Assembly (NCBI RefSeq): GCF_022230925.1
Contig: NZ_JAKKFH010000006.1
Location: 62,001 to 126,000, forward strand
Direction of reading: 5' to 3'
Source of the DNA: Micromonospora alfalfae
GTDB lineage: Bacteria; Actinomycetota; Actinomycetes; Mycobacteriales; Micromonosporaceae
DNA: 64,000 nt
Part shown: in pieces, positions 17,817 through 26,344 of the stretch
Numbering within the stretch: position 1 is the stretch's first letter
Layout: each line of letters opens with the position of its first letter
Position numbers and translations under genes: made by a program
The notes under the pieces: model-generated
The model's database searches: none
Seen by the model: only the letters and a program-made list of their open reading frames with translations
What the model was told of the DNA's origin: nothing

Positions 17817-18590
17817 TCAGATCGGCCGGGCGTCGGCGAGGAGAGCGGTCGCCGGCGCGCAGTGCGCGCACGGGGTGAAGCCGAGGTCCACGGCCTCGGC
17901 GACCGGCAACGTCTCGGGCTGCCAGCCGATCAGGTGGGGGCAGCCGTCCAGGTGGTAACGAGGGCGGCCGTCGACGACCTCGACGGCGTCGAGCAGTCGG
18001 GCCACCCGGGCCGCCTCGGCGGCCGTGATCTGCTGGGCGGCCGGCTCGTCGACCGCCGCGACCGCGGGATCGAACACGTCGTCCATCGGCGACGCCGGGC
18101 TGACCGGCCGGGCCCGCGCGGGCGCCTCGTCCGCCGAACCCACCAACGGCGACGCGTCATCGACGTGCGACGCGTCGACCGGCGACACCTCATCGACCGG
18201 CGACACCTCATCGACCGGCGACACCTCATCGACCGGCGGCGCATGGTCGACCGGCGGCTCGGGTGGTTGCCGCCACCCGGTGCCGCCGGTACCAAACGTC
18301 GTGGGCACGTGCTGGACCGGCACCTCCGGCTCGACCAGCGGCGGCCCGTACGCGACACCCGGTGTGGCCTGGCTGGCCGTGCGGGGTGCGTCGGGGTGCC
18401 GCCGGTCGGTCCGGCCGGGATCCGCCATGGCGCGGTTGGCGGCTGCCTGGCGGGCGCCCACCACCAACGCCACGGCGGCCAGCAGACTGGCCGCGATGGA
18501 GATGACCAACAAGAAGCTGGAGCCACCGGCCAGGCCGAGCACCAGTAGCGCCACCGCGACGAGGATGAGCAGAAGACTTGCGACTATCAC
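17817..18590 (-). CDS. Two-helix membrane protein with C-terminal Cys/His motif
   Basis: 257 residues. Two adjoining membrane helices (IVASLLLILVAVALLVLGLA and FLLVISIAASLLAAVALVVGA) are followed by a disordered acidic stretch with three exact PVDEVS repeats (an 18-bp DNA repeat), then a C-terminal domain YHLDGCPHLIGWQPETLPVA...GFTPCAHC. That pattern (HxxxCPHL, then PCAHC) looks like the small metal-binding fold seen at the end of some nucleases and Ada-like proteins, and may bind zinc. It lies between divIVA and DUF167. No function is known to me. Confidence 0.75.
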   Translation of the reverse strand: MIVASLLLILVAVALLVLGLAGGSSFLLVISIAASLLAAVALVVGARQAAANRAMADPGRTDRRHPDAPRTASQATPGVAYGPPLVEPEVPVQHVPTTFGTGGTGWRQPPEPPVDHAPPVDEVSPVDEVSPVDEVSPVDASHVDDASPLVGSADEAPARARPVSPASPMDDVFDPAVAAVDEPAAQQITAAEAARVARLLDAVEVVDGRPRYHLDGCPHLIGWQPETLPVAEAVDLGFTPCAHCAPATALLADARPI

Positions 18591-18670
18591 GGCTCACCCC
18601 CGCCGCGTCGAACCGTCCAGGCCAGGCCGGCGACCGTCACCATTGGCGGACAGCGATCGCCGGCCGGTGC

Positions 18671-19480
18671 TCAGCGTCCGGCTTCGAGGGCGCCGGAGCG
18701 CCCGCCGCCGCCGTACGAACCAGCGAGACCCGCTGCCGCCAGCCCGTTGCCGCCAGCGACCCGGCCGGCTTCGGAGCGGGTCATCTCGGCTTCGAGGCCC
18801 TGGCCACGACCGTCGAGGTCACGCAGCTGGCTCTCCAGGTACGCCTTGAGCCGGGTGCGGTACTCGCGCTCGAACTGCTTGAGCTCCTCGATGTGCTTCT
18901 GCAGCGCCGTGCGCTTGGCGTCCAGGCCGCCCATGGCCTCCTGGTGCCGCTGGCGGGCGTCCCGCTCAAGGGCGTCAGCCTTGGCGCGCGCCTCCCGGGT
19001 CACCTCCTCGGCCTTGCTGCGAGCCTCGGACAGCAGCTGGTCGGCCTCGCGGCGAGCGTCGGACACGTGGTCGTCGGCGGTGCGCTGGGCCATCATCAGC
19101 ACGCGCAGGGCCTGCTGCTCACCGTCACCGGTGACGCCGCTGGCCGGGCCGCCGGTCGCGCGGACCTGCTCCAGCTCGGCCTGCATCGCGCGGGCAGCCT
19201 GCTCGGCCGCCGACTTGTCGCGCTGCACCCGGTCCAGTTGGGCCTTGACATCGTTGAGCTCCGCCGCCAGTCGGGCGTCGCCGCCGGGGCCGGCGGGGGC
19301 ACCGCCACGGCCGCCGCGCTCCACCTGGGCGCGCAGCTCGTTGTTCTCCTCGATGAGACGGGCGAGCTCGCGCTCGACCTCGTCAAGGAAGGCGTCGACC
19401 TCCTCCTCGTCATACCCCCGTTTGCCGATCGGCGGCTTTTTGAAGGCGACGTTGTGGACGTCGGCCGGGGTCAGCGGCAT
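18671..19480 (-). CDS. divIVA: Polar growth and division protein DivIVA (Wag31)
   Basis: 269 residues from the [32 protein letters not shown], with GAGGAG 8 nt upstream; the 15 residues before it in frame are not conserved. The N-terminal lipid-binding domain carries [24 protein letters not shown], followed by coiled coils across residues 30-60 and 80-235 broken by a Gly/Pro-rich linker. DivIVA gathers at curved membrane, directs tip growth in actinomycetes and recruits cell-wall synthesis. It ends the classical sepF-yggT-divIVA run. Confidence 0.97.
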   Translation of the reverse strand: MPLTPADVHNVAFKKPPIGKRGYDEEEVDAFLDEVERELARLIEENNELRAQVERGGRGGAPAGPGGDARLAAELNDVKAQLDRVQRDKSAAEQAARAMQAELEQVRATGGPASGVTGDGEQQALRVLMMAQRTADDHVSDARREADQLLSEARSKAEEVTREARAKADALERDARQRHQEAMGGLDAKRTALQKHIEELKQFEREYRTRLKAYLESQLRDLDGRGQGLEAEMTRSEAGRVAGGNGLAAAGLAGSYGGGGRSGALEAGR

Positions 19481-19524
19481 CGAAACTCCTCGGGTCAGTT
19501 GCGGCCGCGAAAGCGCGTCGGTCA

Positions 19525-19830
19525 TCAGGCAGATGCCCTGATCGACGGCCCTAACACGAACTCCATCAGCACGAACAGGATAACCAGGAGCACAAGGGAG
19601 GCCAGGTCGATGCTCACGGTACCAATTCGCAGCGGAGGGATCACACGCCTCAACGTGTTGAGAGGGGGATCAGTGACGCTCCACACGGATTCCAATCCTG
19701 CCGATGCTCCACGCCCCGGTTGCCAGCGACGGCCGTACTGCAGGACGGCGCTCAACACGAACCGGGACAGAAGAAGGAGCAGGAAGACATAAAGGATCAG
19801 GTACAACACTTGCAGTAAGATCGACAACAC
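19525..19830 (-). CDS. yggT: YggT-family membrane protein
   Basis: 101 residues with two hydrophobic blocks: [25 protein letters not shown] and [21 protein letters not shown], separated by a loop with [24 protein letters not shown], the family signature. YggT proteins accompany sepF and divIVA in Gram-positive bacteria and are thought to assist envelope or ion homeostasis; the mechanism is unclear. GTG start, GAGGGACG upstream, 30 nt after sepF. Confidence 0.93.
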   Translation of the reverse strand: MLSILLQVLYLILYVFLLLLLSRFVLSAVLQYGRRWQPGRGASAGLESVWSVTDPPLNTLRRVIPPLRIGTVSIDLASLVLLVILFVLMEFVLGPSIRASA

Positions 19831-19860
19831 GGTCAGCGACGTCCCTCGGGTCGGGCGGGA

Positions 19861-20553
19861 TCAACTCAGACTGAAAAAGCCGCCCTCAGCGATCTTGGCT
19901 TTGTCCTCTGCGGTGACCTGGACGTTAGCCGGTGAGAGCAGGAACACCCGATTGGTCACGCGCTCGATCGTACCGCGCAGGCCGAACGCCAGTCCGGCGG
20001 CGAAGTCCACCAGACGGCGGGCATCGGCCTCATCCATCTCGGTGAGATTGATGATCACCGGGACGCCGTCGCGGAAGTGCTCACCGATGGTGCGCGCCTC
20101 CCGGTAGGTGGTGGGGTGCAGCGTGGTGATCTGGTAACGCTGCTCCTCCTCGGGCAGAGCCCGCTCGCGCGACGTGACCTGCGGCGCGAGGGCCAGGTTG
20201 TCCCGAGTGTGGTAGGTCAGCGCACCGGAGGTCTCGCCCGCCGACGACCGGGTGATCGACCGGACGCTGGACCGCTCGATCCGCTCCGGCCGCTCACCGT
20301 CGCCACGCTCGGACTCGCTCAACCGCCCGCTCGACCGCTCGGAGAGTCGACCCCGCCCGCTGTCGCGCGGCCGGGGAGCCGGCGGCTCCTCGGCGTCGTC
20401 CTCGTCGTCGTCGGCGAACTCCTCGGCGTACCGGCTCTGCCGGTAACGCGAGTCGCGGTAGCCACCCTTGTCGTAGCCACCGTCGTCGTAGGCCCGCTCG
20501 TCGTCTTCTTCGACCAGACCGAGCCAGACCCCCGCCTTGCGCAGTGCACCCAT
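19861..20553 (-). CDS. sepF: Cell division protein SepF
   Basis: 230 residues from [21 protein letters not shown] with GGAAGGG 8 nt upstream. The N-terminal amphipathic helix (membrane anchor) is followed by an acidic, Arg/Ser-rich disordered linker (residues 20-135) and the conserved SepF domain ([68 protein letters not shown]). SepF tethers FtsZ to the membrane in bacteria without FtsA. The linker is longer than in firmicutes, as usual in actinobacteria. Confidence 0.97.
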   Translation of the reverse strand: MGALRKAGVWLGLVEEDDERAYDDGGYDKGGYRDSRYRQSRYAEEFADDDEDDAEEPPAPRPRDSGRGRLSERSSGRLSESERGDGERPERIERSSVRSITRSSAGETSGALTYHTRDNLALAPQVTSRERALPEEEQRYQITTLHPTTYREARTIGEHFRDGVPVIINLTEMDEADARRLVDFAAGLAFGLRGTIERVTNRVFLLSPANVQVTAEDKAKIAEGGFFSLS

Positions 20554-20652
20554 CCCGCGCCCTTCCGTCCGCCGTGCGGCACGCGCCCCCGTGCCATGTC
20601 GCCCGTCGCGAGTGGACAACCATGCCCACCGGACCGGAACGGCAATCCCCCC

Positions 20653-20676
20653 GGCGCGCGATTCGCGTCGCGCGCC
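20653..20676 (-). promoter_or_regulatory. Hairpin in the yggS-sepF intergenic region
   Basis: GGCGCGCG (20653-20660) and CGCGCGCC (20669-20676) are perfectly complementary with an 8-nt loop. It lies about 100 nt upstream of sepF and just downstream of an unusually AT-rich block (about 20710-20732) that could hold a sepF promoter. Whether it is a leader hairpin or a partial terminator cannot be decided. Confidence 0.4.
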
Positions 20677-20746
20677 ACGACCCCCGACTAAGGAGACGCC
20701 CGCCCCTGAAACAACACTGATGTAATTTGCATGTCTCGCGGTCAGG

Positions 20747-21490
20747 CTACCGCAGCGTGGGACGCATTCCGAGCAACGCGCTACCGACGCGGACATGTGT
20801 CGCGCCGTAACGGATCGCGATTTCGAAATCTCCGCTCATACCGGCGGACAGCGCGGTGGCTCCCGGATGGACGGCCCGAAACGCGTCGGCGACCTCCGCG
20901 AGCCGGGCGAACGCCCGCTCCGGCTCCCACCCCAGCGGAGCGACCGCCATGAGACCGACCAGACGCAACCCCGGCGCGTCGGCCACCGCCTCGGCCACCG
21001 GCTCCAGACCGGCGGCCGGATCCGCCGAGCCGGGCAGGGCACCGCCCCGCGCGGCGTCGCCGTCGATGCTCACCTGGACCAAAGCGTCGAGCGGCTCCTG
21101 CCGGTCGGCAGTCGCGGTGGCCAACGCCCGGGCCAGCCGGACACTGTCGACGGAGTGCACCACGTCGGCGTAGCGGACCACCGAGCGGGCCTTGTTGCGC
21201 TGCAACTGGCCGATGAAGTGCCAGCGGGGACGCACCCCGGCGGCAGCCACCTCGGCGGCCTTGCCGGCCGCCTCCTGGTCGCGGTTCTCCCCCATGTCGG
21301 TCACCCCGAGCCCGGCCAGCGCCAACACGTCGCTGGCCGGGTAGGTCTTCGTCACCGCGATCATGGTTACCTCGGCACGATCCCGGCCGGCCTGCGCGCA
21401 GGCGTCATCGACCCGGGACCGAACCTGGGCCAGACCGGCCGCGAGTTCGGCGTGCCGATCTGGACGTACCGTGGCTGAGCTGTCGGTCAT
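20747..21490 (-). CDS. yggS: YggS-family PLP homeostasis protein
   Basis: 247 residues, alanine-racemase-like barrel binding pyridoxal phosphate without known catalysis; it buffers PLP. Lys48 in [16 protein letters not shown] is the Schiff-base residue; [29 protein letters not shown] and [28 protein letters not shown] are family motifs. It follows ftsZ after 9 nt. In many actinobacteria a PgeF (YfiH) gene lies between them; here it is missing. Confidence 0.95.
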   Translation of the reverse strand: MTDSSATVRPDRHAELAAGLAQVRSRVDDACAQAGRDRAEVTMIAVTKTYPASDVLALAGLGVTDMGENRDQEAAGKAAEVAAAGVRPRWHFIGQLQRNKARSVVRYADVVHSVDSVRLARALATATADRQEPLDALVQVSIDGDAARGGALPGSADPAAGLEPVAEAVADAPGLRLVGLMAVAPLGWEPERAFARLAEVADAFRAVHPGATALSAGMSGDFEIAIRYGATHVRVGSALLGMRPTLR

Positions 21491-21499
21491 CGGCGGTGC

Positions 21500-22615
21500 T
21501 CAGGACCCGTTCTTGAGGAAGTCGGGAACGTCCACGTCGTCGAAGAGCACGCGACGCGGCGACTGGGCCGGAGCCGGGTTGGTGGCCGGCGCCGGCGCCG
21601 GGGTGCTCTGCGGTGCCGGCTGGTTGGTGTTGGTCTTACGGGTCGGCTCGGCCGCCTTGTACGCGGGCGTGCCACCGTCGAAGCCCGCCGCGATGACAGT
21701 CACCCGCACCTCGTCACCGAGAGCGTCGTCGATGACCGCGCCGAAGATGATGTTGGCGTCCGGGTGGGCCGCGTCGGTGACCAGCTGGGCGGCATCATTG
21801 ATCTCGAACAGGCCCAGGTCGGAGCCGCCGGCGATGGAGAGCAGCACGCCCCGCGCGCCGTCCATGCTCTGCTCCAGCAGCGGGCTGGAGATGGCCGCCT
21901 CGGCCGCCTCGACCGCGCGGTTCTCGCCGCGGGCGCTGCCGATGCCCATCAACGCGCTGCCGGCGCCGCTCATCACGCTCTTGACGTCGGCGAAGTCCAG
22001 GTTGATCAGACCCGGGGTGGTGATCAGGTCGGTGATGCCCTGCACACCCGAGAGCAGCACCTGGTCGGCCGTGCGGAACGCGTCCATCATGCTGATGTTG
22101 CGGTCGCCCAGGGCCAGCAGCCTGTCGTTCGGGATGACGATCAGCGTGTCGCACTGGTTGCGGAGCTCGTCTATCCCCGTCTCGGCCTGCACCTGGCGGC
22201 GCTTGCCCTCGAAGGAGAACGGCCGGGTCACCACGCCGATGGTCAGCGCGCCGAGCTTGCGGGCGATGTTGGCCACCACCGGCGCGCCGCCGGTGCCGGT
22301 GCCGCCTCCCTCGCCGCAGGTCACGAAGACCATGTCGGCGCCCTTGAGCACCTCCTCGATCTCGTCGCGGTGGTCCTCGGCGGCGTTCTTCCCGACGTCC
22401 GGGTTGGCCCCGGCCCCCAGGCCACGGGTCAGCTCCCGACCGACGTCGAGCTTGACGTCGGCGTCGCTCATCAGCAGCGCCTGCGCATCGGTGTTGATCG
22501 CGATGAACTCGACGCCCTTGAGCCCAACCTCGATCATCCGGTTGACGGCGTTGACGCCGCCACCCCCGATGCCGACGACCTTGATGACCGCCAGGTAGTT
22601 GTGCGGAGGTGTCAT
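21500..22615 (-). CDS. ftsZ: Cell division GTPase FtsZ
   Basis: 371 residues. FtsZ polymerises at midcell into the division ring. Seen: N-terminal [18 protein letters not shown], tubulin signature [10 protein letters not shown] (residues 101-110), T7 region, then a Pro/Ala-rich linker and the conserved C-terminal tail [12 protein letters not shown] that binds SepF and FtsW. Start ATG with AAAGGA about 9 nt upstream. A 245-nt gap separates it from ftsQ and contains a promoter overlapped by a palindrome, so ftsZ probably has its own regulated transcription in addition to read-through. Confidence 0.98.
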   Translation of the reverse strand: MTPPHNYLAVIKVVGIGGGGVNAVNRMIEVGLKGVEFIAINTDAQALLMSDADVKLDVGRELTRGLGAGANPDVGKNAAEDHRDEIEEVLKGADMVFVTCGEGGGTGTGGAPVVANIARKLGALTIGVVTRPFSFEGKRRQVQAETGIDELRNQCDTLIVIPNDRLLALGDRNISMMDAFRTADQVLLSGVQGITDLITTPGLINLDFADVKSVMSGAGSALMGIGSARGENRAVEAAEAAISSPLLEQSMDGARGVLLSIAGGSDLGLFEINDAAQLVTDAAHPDANIIFGAVIDDALGDEVRVTVIAAGFDGGTPAYKAAEPTRKTNTNQPAPQSTPAPAPATNPAPAQSPRRVLFDDVDVPDFLKNGS

Positions 22616-22717
22616 CTCCGGTCCTTTCCTTCGAGATTGGCTTCGGCCGACCGGTTACGGCGTGGCCAGACCAGCGGCCGACGACAGCTGTCACCAACGA
22701 GGATCAGGGGTGAACCC

Positions 22718-22738
22718 TAACCCTCTACTAGAGGGTTA
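22718..22738. promoter_or_regulatory. 21-bp palindrome overlapping the ftsZ promoter
   Basis: Arms TAACCCTCTA and TAGAGGGTTA are perfect with one central base. The dyad covers the predicted -10 hexamer and part of the spacer of the ftsZ promoter, the usual position for a repressor operator. A direct partial copy (AACCCT) lies immediately to its left. The binding protein is unknown. Confidence 0.6.
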
Positions 22739-22750
22739 CAGTTATGTCAA
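22722..22750 (-). promoter_or_regulatory. Putative ftsZ promoter
   Basis: On the minus strand a perfect TTGACA (22745-22750) is followed after 17 nt by TAGAGG (22722-22727). The -35 is consensus, the -10 is poor in its last base. Transcription would start near 22715 and give a leader of about 100 nt before the ftsZ ATG. Confidence 0.55.
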
Positions 22751-22860
22751 CCACTGAAGCTCTTCGAGGCAACGTAAGCGCCACCGCGCTATGAGCCAAG
22801 GACCCGGGCGGCGTGTCGCCGCGCGGAGCGCCACGGGTCACGTCCGCGCACGCTCACCGG

Positions 22861-23679
22861 TCAACGAAAGGTCACCACATCCGGTGCGCTCACGTCGATC
22901 CGGTCGGTGTCCTCGTCGAGCAGCGCGGTGGCCACCCGAGCCTTGTCAGTACCCCGGGTCGCGTCGCCCCAGACCACCGTCCGCTCGCCGCGCAGCCGCA
23001 GGCTGATCCGGGCCAGCCCCGCCACGTTCACGTCCACAAGCTCGGCGCGCAGCTGGGGCGTCAGCGCGACGAGCACCTCCAGCCCGGCCCGGGTGCCCGG
23101 GTCGTCGGCGGCCGGCCGGGCCACCGTCACCTGTGGCAGGTCGGCGGGGCGTCGCTCCACAGTCCGAAACGCCACGCCGCTCCGGTCGATGAGGGCGAAC
23201 GCCTCGCCCTGCGGCACCACAGCCACCGCGGTCCGCTCGGTCACCCGCACCACCAGCGCGCCGGGCCAGTCCCGGGAGACAGTGGCCCGCTCCACCGCCG
23301 GCAGCGCGCCGACCCGACGGGCGGCGGCGGTCAGGTCCACCCGGGCCAACGGCACGCCGTCCGGCACCCCGACCGCGTCGTGCACCTGCACCGGGGTGAC
23401 CAGGTCGGCACCCTCCACGCGCACCTCCCGCACACCGAACAGCCCGGTACCGAGCACCGTCCAGGCGACCAGCCCGGCCAGAGCGAGCACCCCGGCGGTC
23501 ACCGCCCACGGCAGCGCCGCACGCATGCGACGCTGCCGGGCACGGGCCATGAACCGGCGGGTCGAGGGCGGTACCGCGTCGCGGCCCGCCCGGACCAACT
23601 GCCACCGCCGGGCCGGACCGCGGCGCGGGGCGCCGCCGTCGGCGGCGCTGGTCCGCCCTCGGGCCGGGCCGGGACTCAT
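22861..23679 (-). CDS. ftsQ: Cell division protein FtsQ
   Basis: 272 residues. Basic cytoplasmic tail, one membrane helix (LPWAVTAGVLALAGLVAWTVLG, about 55-77), then the POTRA domain (FGVREVRVEGADLVTPVQVHDAVGVPDGVPLARVD) and the FtsQ/DivIB beta domain (PAVERATVSRDWPGALVVRVTERTAVAVV). It joins FtsL and FtsB at the divisome. Overlaps murC by 4 nt (ATGA). Confidence 0.95.
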   Translation of the reverse strand: MSPGPARGRTSAADGGAPRRGPARRWQLVRAGRDAVPPSTRRFMARARQRRMRAALPWAVTAGVLALAGLVAWTVLGTGLFGVREVRVEGADLVTPVQVHDAVGVPDGVPLARVDLTAAARRVGALPAVERATVSRDWPGALVVRVTERTAVAVVPQGEAFALIDRSGVAFRTVERRPADLPQVTVARPAADDPGTRAGLEVLVALTPQLRAELVDVNVAGLARISLRLRGERTVVWGDATRGTDKARVATALLDEDTDRIDVSAPDVVTFR

Positions 23680-25241
23680 CCGGCCGTGGGCGCCGAGCCG
23701 CCGGGCACGGCGGTGCCACCGAGAGCCGCGCCGTCGCCGCCGGCCGTCGCCCCACCCGGCACCGGATCACCGATCGCCGGGGTGGTGGCCACCGGGTCGA
23801 CGGTCGCGGTCGGTGCCGAGCCGGCCGTACGCTCACCCAGGGCGGCCAGCAGCTCGTCGCCCATCAGCGAGATCGGTGGGGCGCCCATGGTGACCACCAC
23901 GTCCCCGGAGCGGGCGCGGCGGGCCACCTCGATCGGGGCCTGCTCCCACGACTCCACGAAGACCTTGCGGTCGGCGGGCAGATCCACAGCCGCGATCAGC
24001 GCCGCCGAACCCTCGCCGGGCTGACGCAACTCACCGGGCCCGAAGACCTCCAGGAGCACCACCTCGTCGGCGATGGCCAGCGCCTCGGCGATCTCCGCCT
24101 GGTTGTCGCGGGTGCGGTACAGCCGGTACGGCTGGAAGACGACGATCAGCCGGCCGTCCCCGGCGACCTCGCGCAACGTCTGCATGGCCAGTTTCATCGA
24201 GGTCGGGTGGTAGGCGTACTCGTCGTAGATCAGCACACCGTCCGCGACACCCTTGCGCTCGAAGCGCCGCCGCACCCCGGGGAAGACCGCCAGCGCGGCC
24301 TCCGCCGCCTCCAGCGGCAGTTCCAGCAGGTACGCGGCCAGCACCGCGGCGGCGCTGTTCAGCCCCATGTGCCGCCCCGGCACCGGCAGCCGGAACTCGC
24401 CCAGTGACCGGCCGTCGATCGCGGCCAGGTAGCGCACCCCACGCGCGGAGGAGACCATCTCGGTCAACCGCAGGTCGGCGTCGACGGCCTCGCCGTAGGT
24501 GAAGACCCGTCGCCCCGCGGACCGCAGGCTCTCGGCCAACCGCCGGCCGCCCGGGTCGTCGGCGCAGGTGATGATGAACCCGTCCGGGTCGGTGAGGCGG
24601 GCGAACTCCACGAACGCCGCCTCCAGCGTCGCGTAGTCGCCGTAGGTGTTGAGGTGGTCCGCCTCGACGTTCGTGATGATCGAGACGTACGGGCGGTAGA
24701 TGAGGAACGAGCGGTCGCTCTCGTCCGCCTCGACAACGAAGTGCTCGCCGGTGCCGTGGTGGGCGCCCGAACCGACCTCGGAGATCTCTCCACCGATCAC
24801 GAAGGACGGGTCCACTCCGGCCTGCTGGAGCACCATCGTCACCATCGAGGTGGTGGTCGTCTTGCCGTGCGTGCCGGCGACTGCCACCGCCCGACGGCCG
24901 GTCATCGCCGCGGCGAGAGCCTCCGAGCGGTGCAGCACCCGCAGCCCGCGCCGACGCGCCTCGACCAACTCCAGGTGGTCCTGGGGAATTGCCGACGAGT
25001 AGACGACGGTGTCCACGCCGTCGAGGTTGCTCACCTCGTGGCTGAGGTGGATGGTGCCGCCGAGCGCCCGCAGGCCGGCCAGCGAGGGCCACTCCCGCAG
25101 GTCGCTGCCGGAGACCCGGATACCACGGGTGAGCAGCAGCCGGGCCACGCCGAGCATGCCCACCCCACCCACCCCGATCAGGTGGACGGCGCCCAGGTCC
25201 TCAGCGGTGAGCGTGCCGGCCGGGGTGAACTGCGCGGTCAT
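23676..25241 (-). CDS. murC: UDP-N-acetylmuramate--L-alanine ligase MurC
   Basis: 521 residues. It adds L-Ala to UDP-MurNAc with ATP. N-terminal Rossmann motif VHLIGVGGVGMLGVARLLL, P-loop AGTHGKTTTTSMV, ADESDRSFL and YDEYAYHPTSMKLA are present. The C-terminal 50 residues are a Pro/Thr/Ala-rich extension (GSAPTATVDPVATTPAIG) not needed for catalysis and of unknown use. Overlaps murG upstream and ftsQ downstream by 4 nt each. Confidence 0.97.
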   Translation of the reverse strand: MTAQFTPAGTLTAEDLGAVHLIGVGGVGMLGVARLLLTRGIRVSGSDLREWPSLAGLRALGGTIHLSHEVSNLDGVDTVVYSSAIPQDHLELVEARRRGLRVLHRSEALAAAMTGRRAVAVAGTHGKTTTTSMVTMVLQQAGVDPSFVIGGEISEVGSGAHHGTGEHFVVEADESDRSFLIYRPYVSIITNVEADHLNTYGDYATLEAAFVEFARLTDPDGFIITCADDPGGRRLAESLRSAGRRVFTYGEAVDADLRLTEMVSSARGVRYLAAIDGRSLGEFRLPVPGRHMGLNSAAAVLAAYLLELPLEAAEAALAVFPGVRRRFERKGVADGVLIYDEYAYHPTSMKLAMQTLREVAGDGRLIVVFQPYRLYRTRDNQAEIAEALAIADEVVLLEVFGPGELRQPGEGSAALIAAVDLPADRKVFVESWEQAPIEVARRARSGDVVVTMGAPPISLMGDELLAALGERTAGSAPTATVDPVATTPAIGDPVPGGATAGGDGAALGGTAVPGGSAPTAG

Positions 25242-26344
25242 CGGGCCACCGCCGCCAGCACGAAGGAACGCAGCGCCTCGTCGCCGTCGCGCCGGCCGTA
25301 CGACCCGGCGGCGGCACCCATGTTGTAGAGCCGCTGCGGGTCACGGATGAGGGGGATGACAGTGCGCTCCAGCCAGTCCGGGGTGAGCTCCCCGTCGTCG
25401 ACCAGCAGTCCACCGCCGGCCTCCACCACTGGCAGCGCGTTGCGCCGCTGCTCCTGGTTGCTGTGCGGGTACGGGACGTAGATCGTGGGCAACCCGATAG
25501 CGGCCACCTCGGCGACGGTCATCGCCCCGCCCCGGGCCAGCATCAGGTCGGCGGCGGCGTAGCCCAGCTCCATCTCGGACAGGTACGGCAGCGTCACGTA
25601 CGGCACCGGCAGGTCGGTGGGGATCGGCACCGGCTCGTTGCGGGCGCCCATCACGTGCAGCACCTGCACGCCGTTGCGGGCCAGCTCCTTGGCCGCCCCG
25701 GAGACCGCCAGGTTGATCGAGCGGGCGCCGGACGAGCCGCCGGACACGAAGAGCACCGGCAGGTCCGGGCGGAGCCCGAAGTGGGCGCGGGCGGCGTTAC
25801 GCAGCGCGTACCGGTCGAGACCGGCGATGCTGCGGCGCAGCGGCACACCGACGACTGTGGCGTCCCGCAGCGACTCGGCCTGGCTCGGCTGGTTCGGGAA
25901 GCCGACGGCAACGTTCTTGGTGAACTTCATGCCCAGCTTGTTGGCCACGCCCGGTGGCACGTTCACCTCGTGGATCACCATGGGCAGTTCGCGGCGCCAC
26001 GCGGCCAGGTAGGCCGGCACCGAGACGTACCCGCCGAAGCCGACGACCACGTCGGCGCGCACCTCGTCGATCACCTTGCCCGCGGCGCGCGCCGCGGTCC
26101 ACATCCGGCCCGGTGTGCGGACCAGGTTCATGTTGACCGACCGGGGCAGCTGGTACGCCGGGATCTGCCGCAGGTCGTAGCCCTGCGGCGGGATCAGGTC
26201 GTTCTCCATGCCCCGTGGTGTGCCGAGGCAGGTGATCCGGACGCCCGGGTCGTGTCGGCGAAGGCAGTCGGCGAAGGCGAGCAGCGGGTAGACGTGCCCC
26301 CCGGTGCCACCTCCCGCGAGCACCACCGAACGCAGCGGACCCAT
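25238..26344 (-). CDS. murG: Lipid II synthase MurG (GT28)
   Basis: 368 residues. The peripheral membrane glycosyltransferase adds GlcNAc to lipid I. Signature motifs: VVLAGGGTGGHVYPLLAFAD, GFGGYVSVPAYLAAW, FVSGGSSGARSIN and LMLARGGAMTVAEVAAIGLPTIYVPYPHSNQEQRRNA. Start codon shares one base with the ftsW stop, so the two are coupled. Confidence 0.97.
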   Translation of the reverse strand: MGPLRSVVLAGGGTGGHVYPLLAFADCLRRHDPGVRITCLGTPRGMENDLIPPQGYDLRQIPAYQLPRSVNMNLVRTPGRMWTAARAAGKVIDEVRADVVVGFGGYVSVPAYLAAWRRELPMVIHEVNVPPGVANKLGMKFTKNVAVGFPNQPSQAESLRDATVVGVPLRRSIAGLDRYALRNAARAHFGLRPDLPVLFVSGGSSGARSINLAVSGAAKELARNGVQVLHVMGARNEPVPIPTDLPVPYVTLPYLSEMELGYAAADLMLARGGAMTVAEVAAIGLPTIYVPYPHSNQEQRRNALPVVEAGGGLLVDDGELTPDWLERTVIPLIRDPQRLYNMGAAAGSYGRRDGDEALRSFVLAAVAR

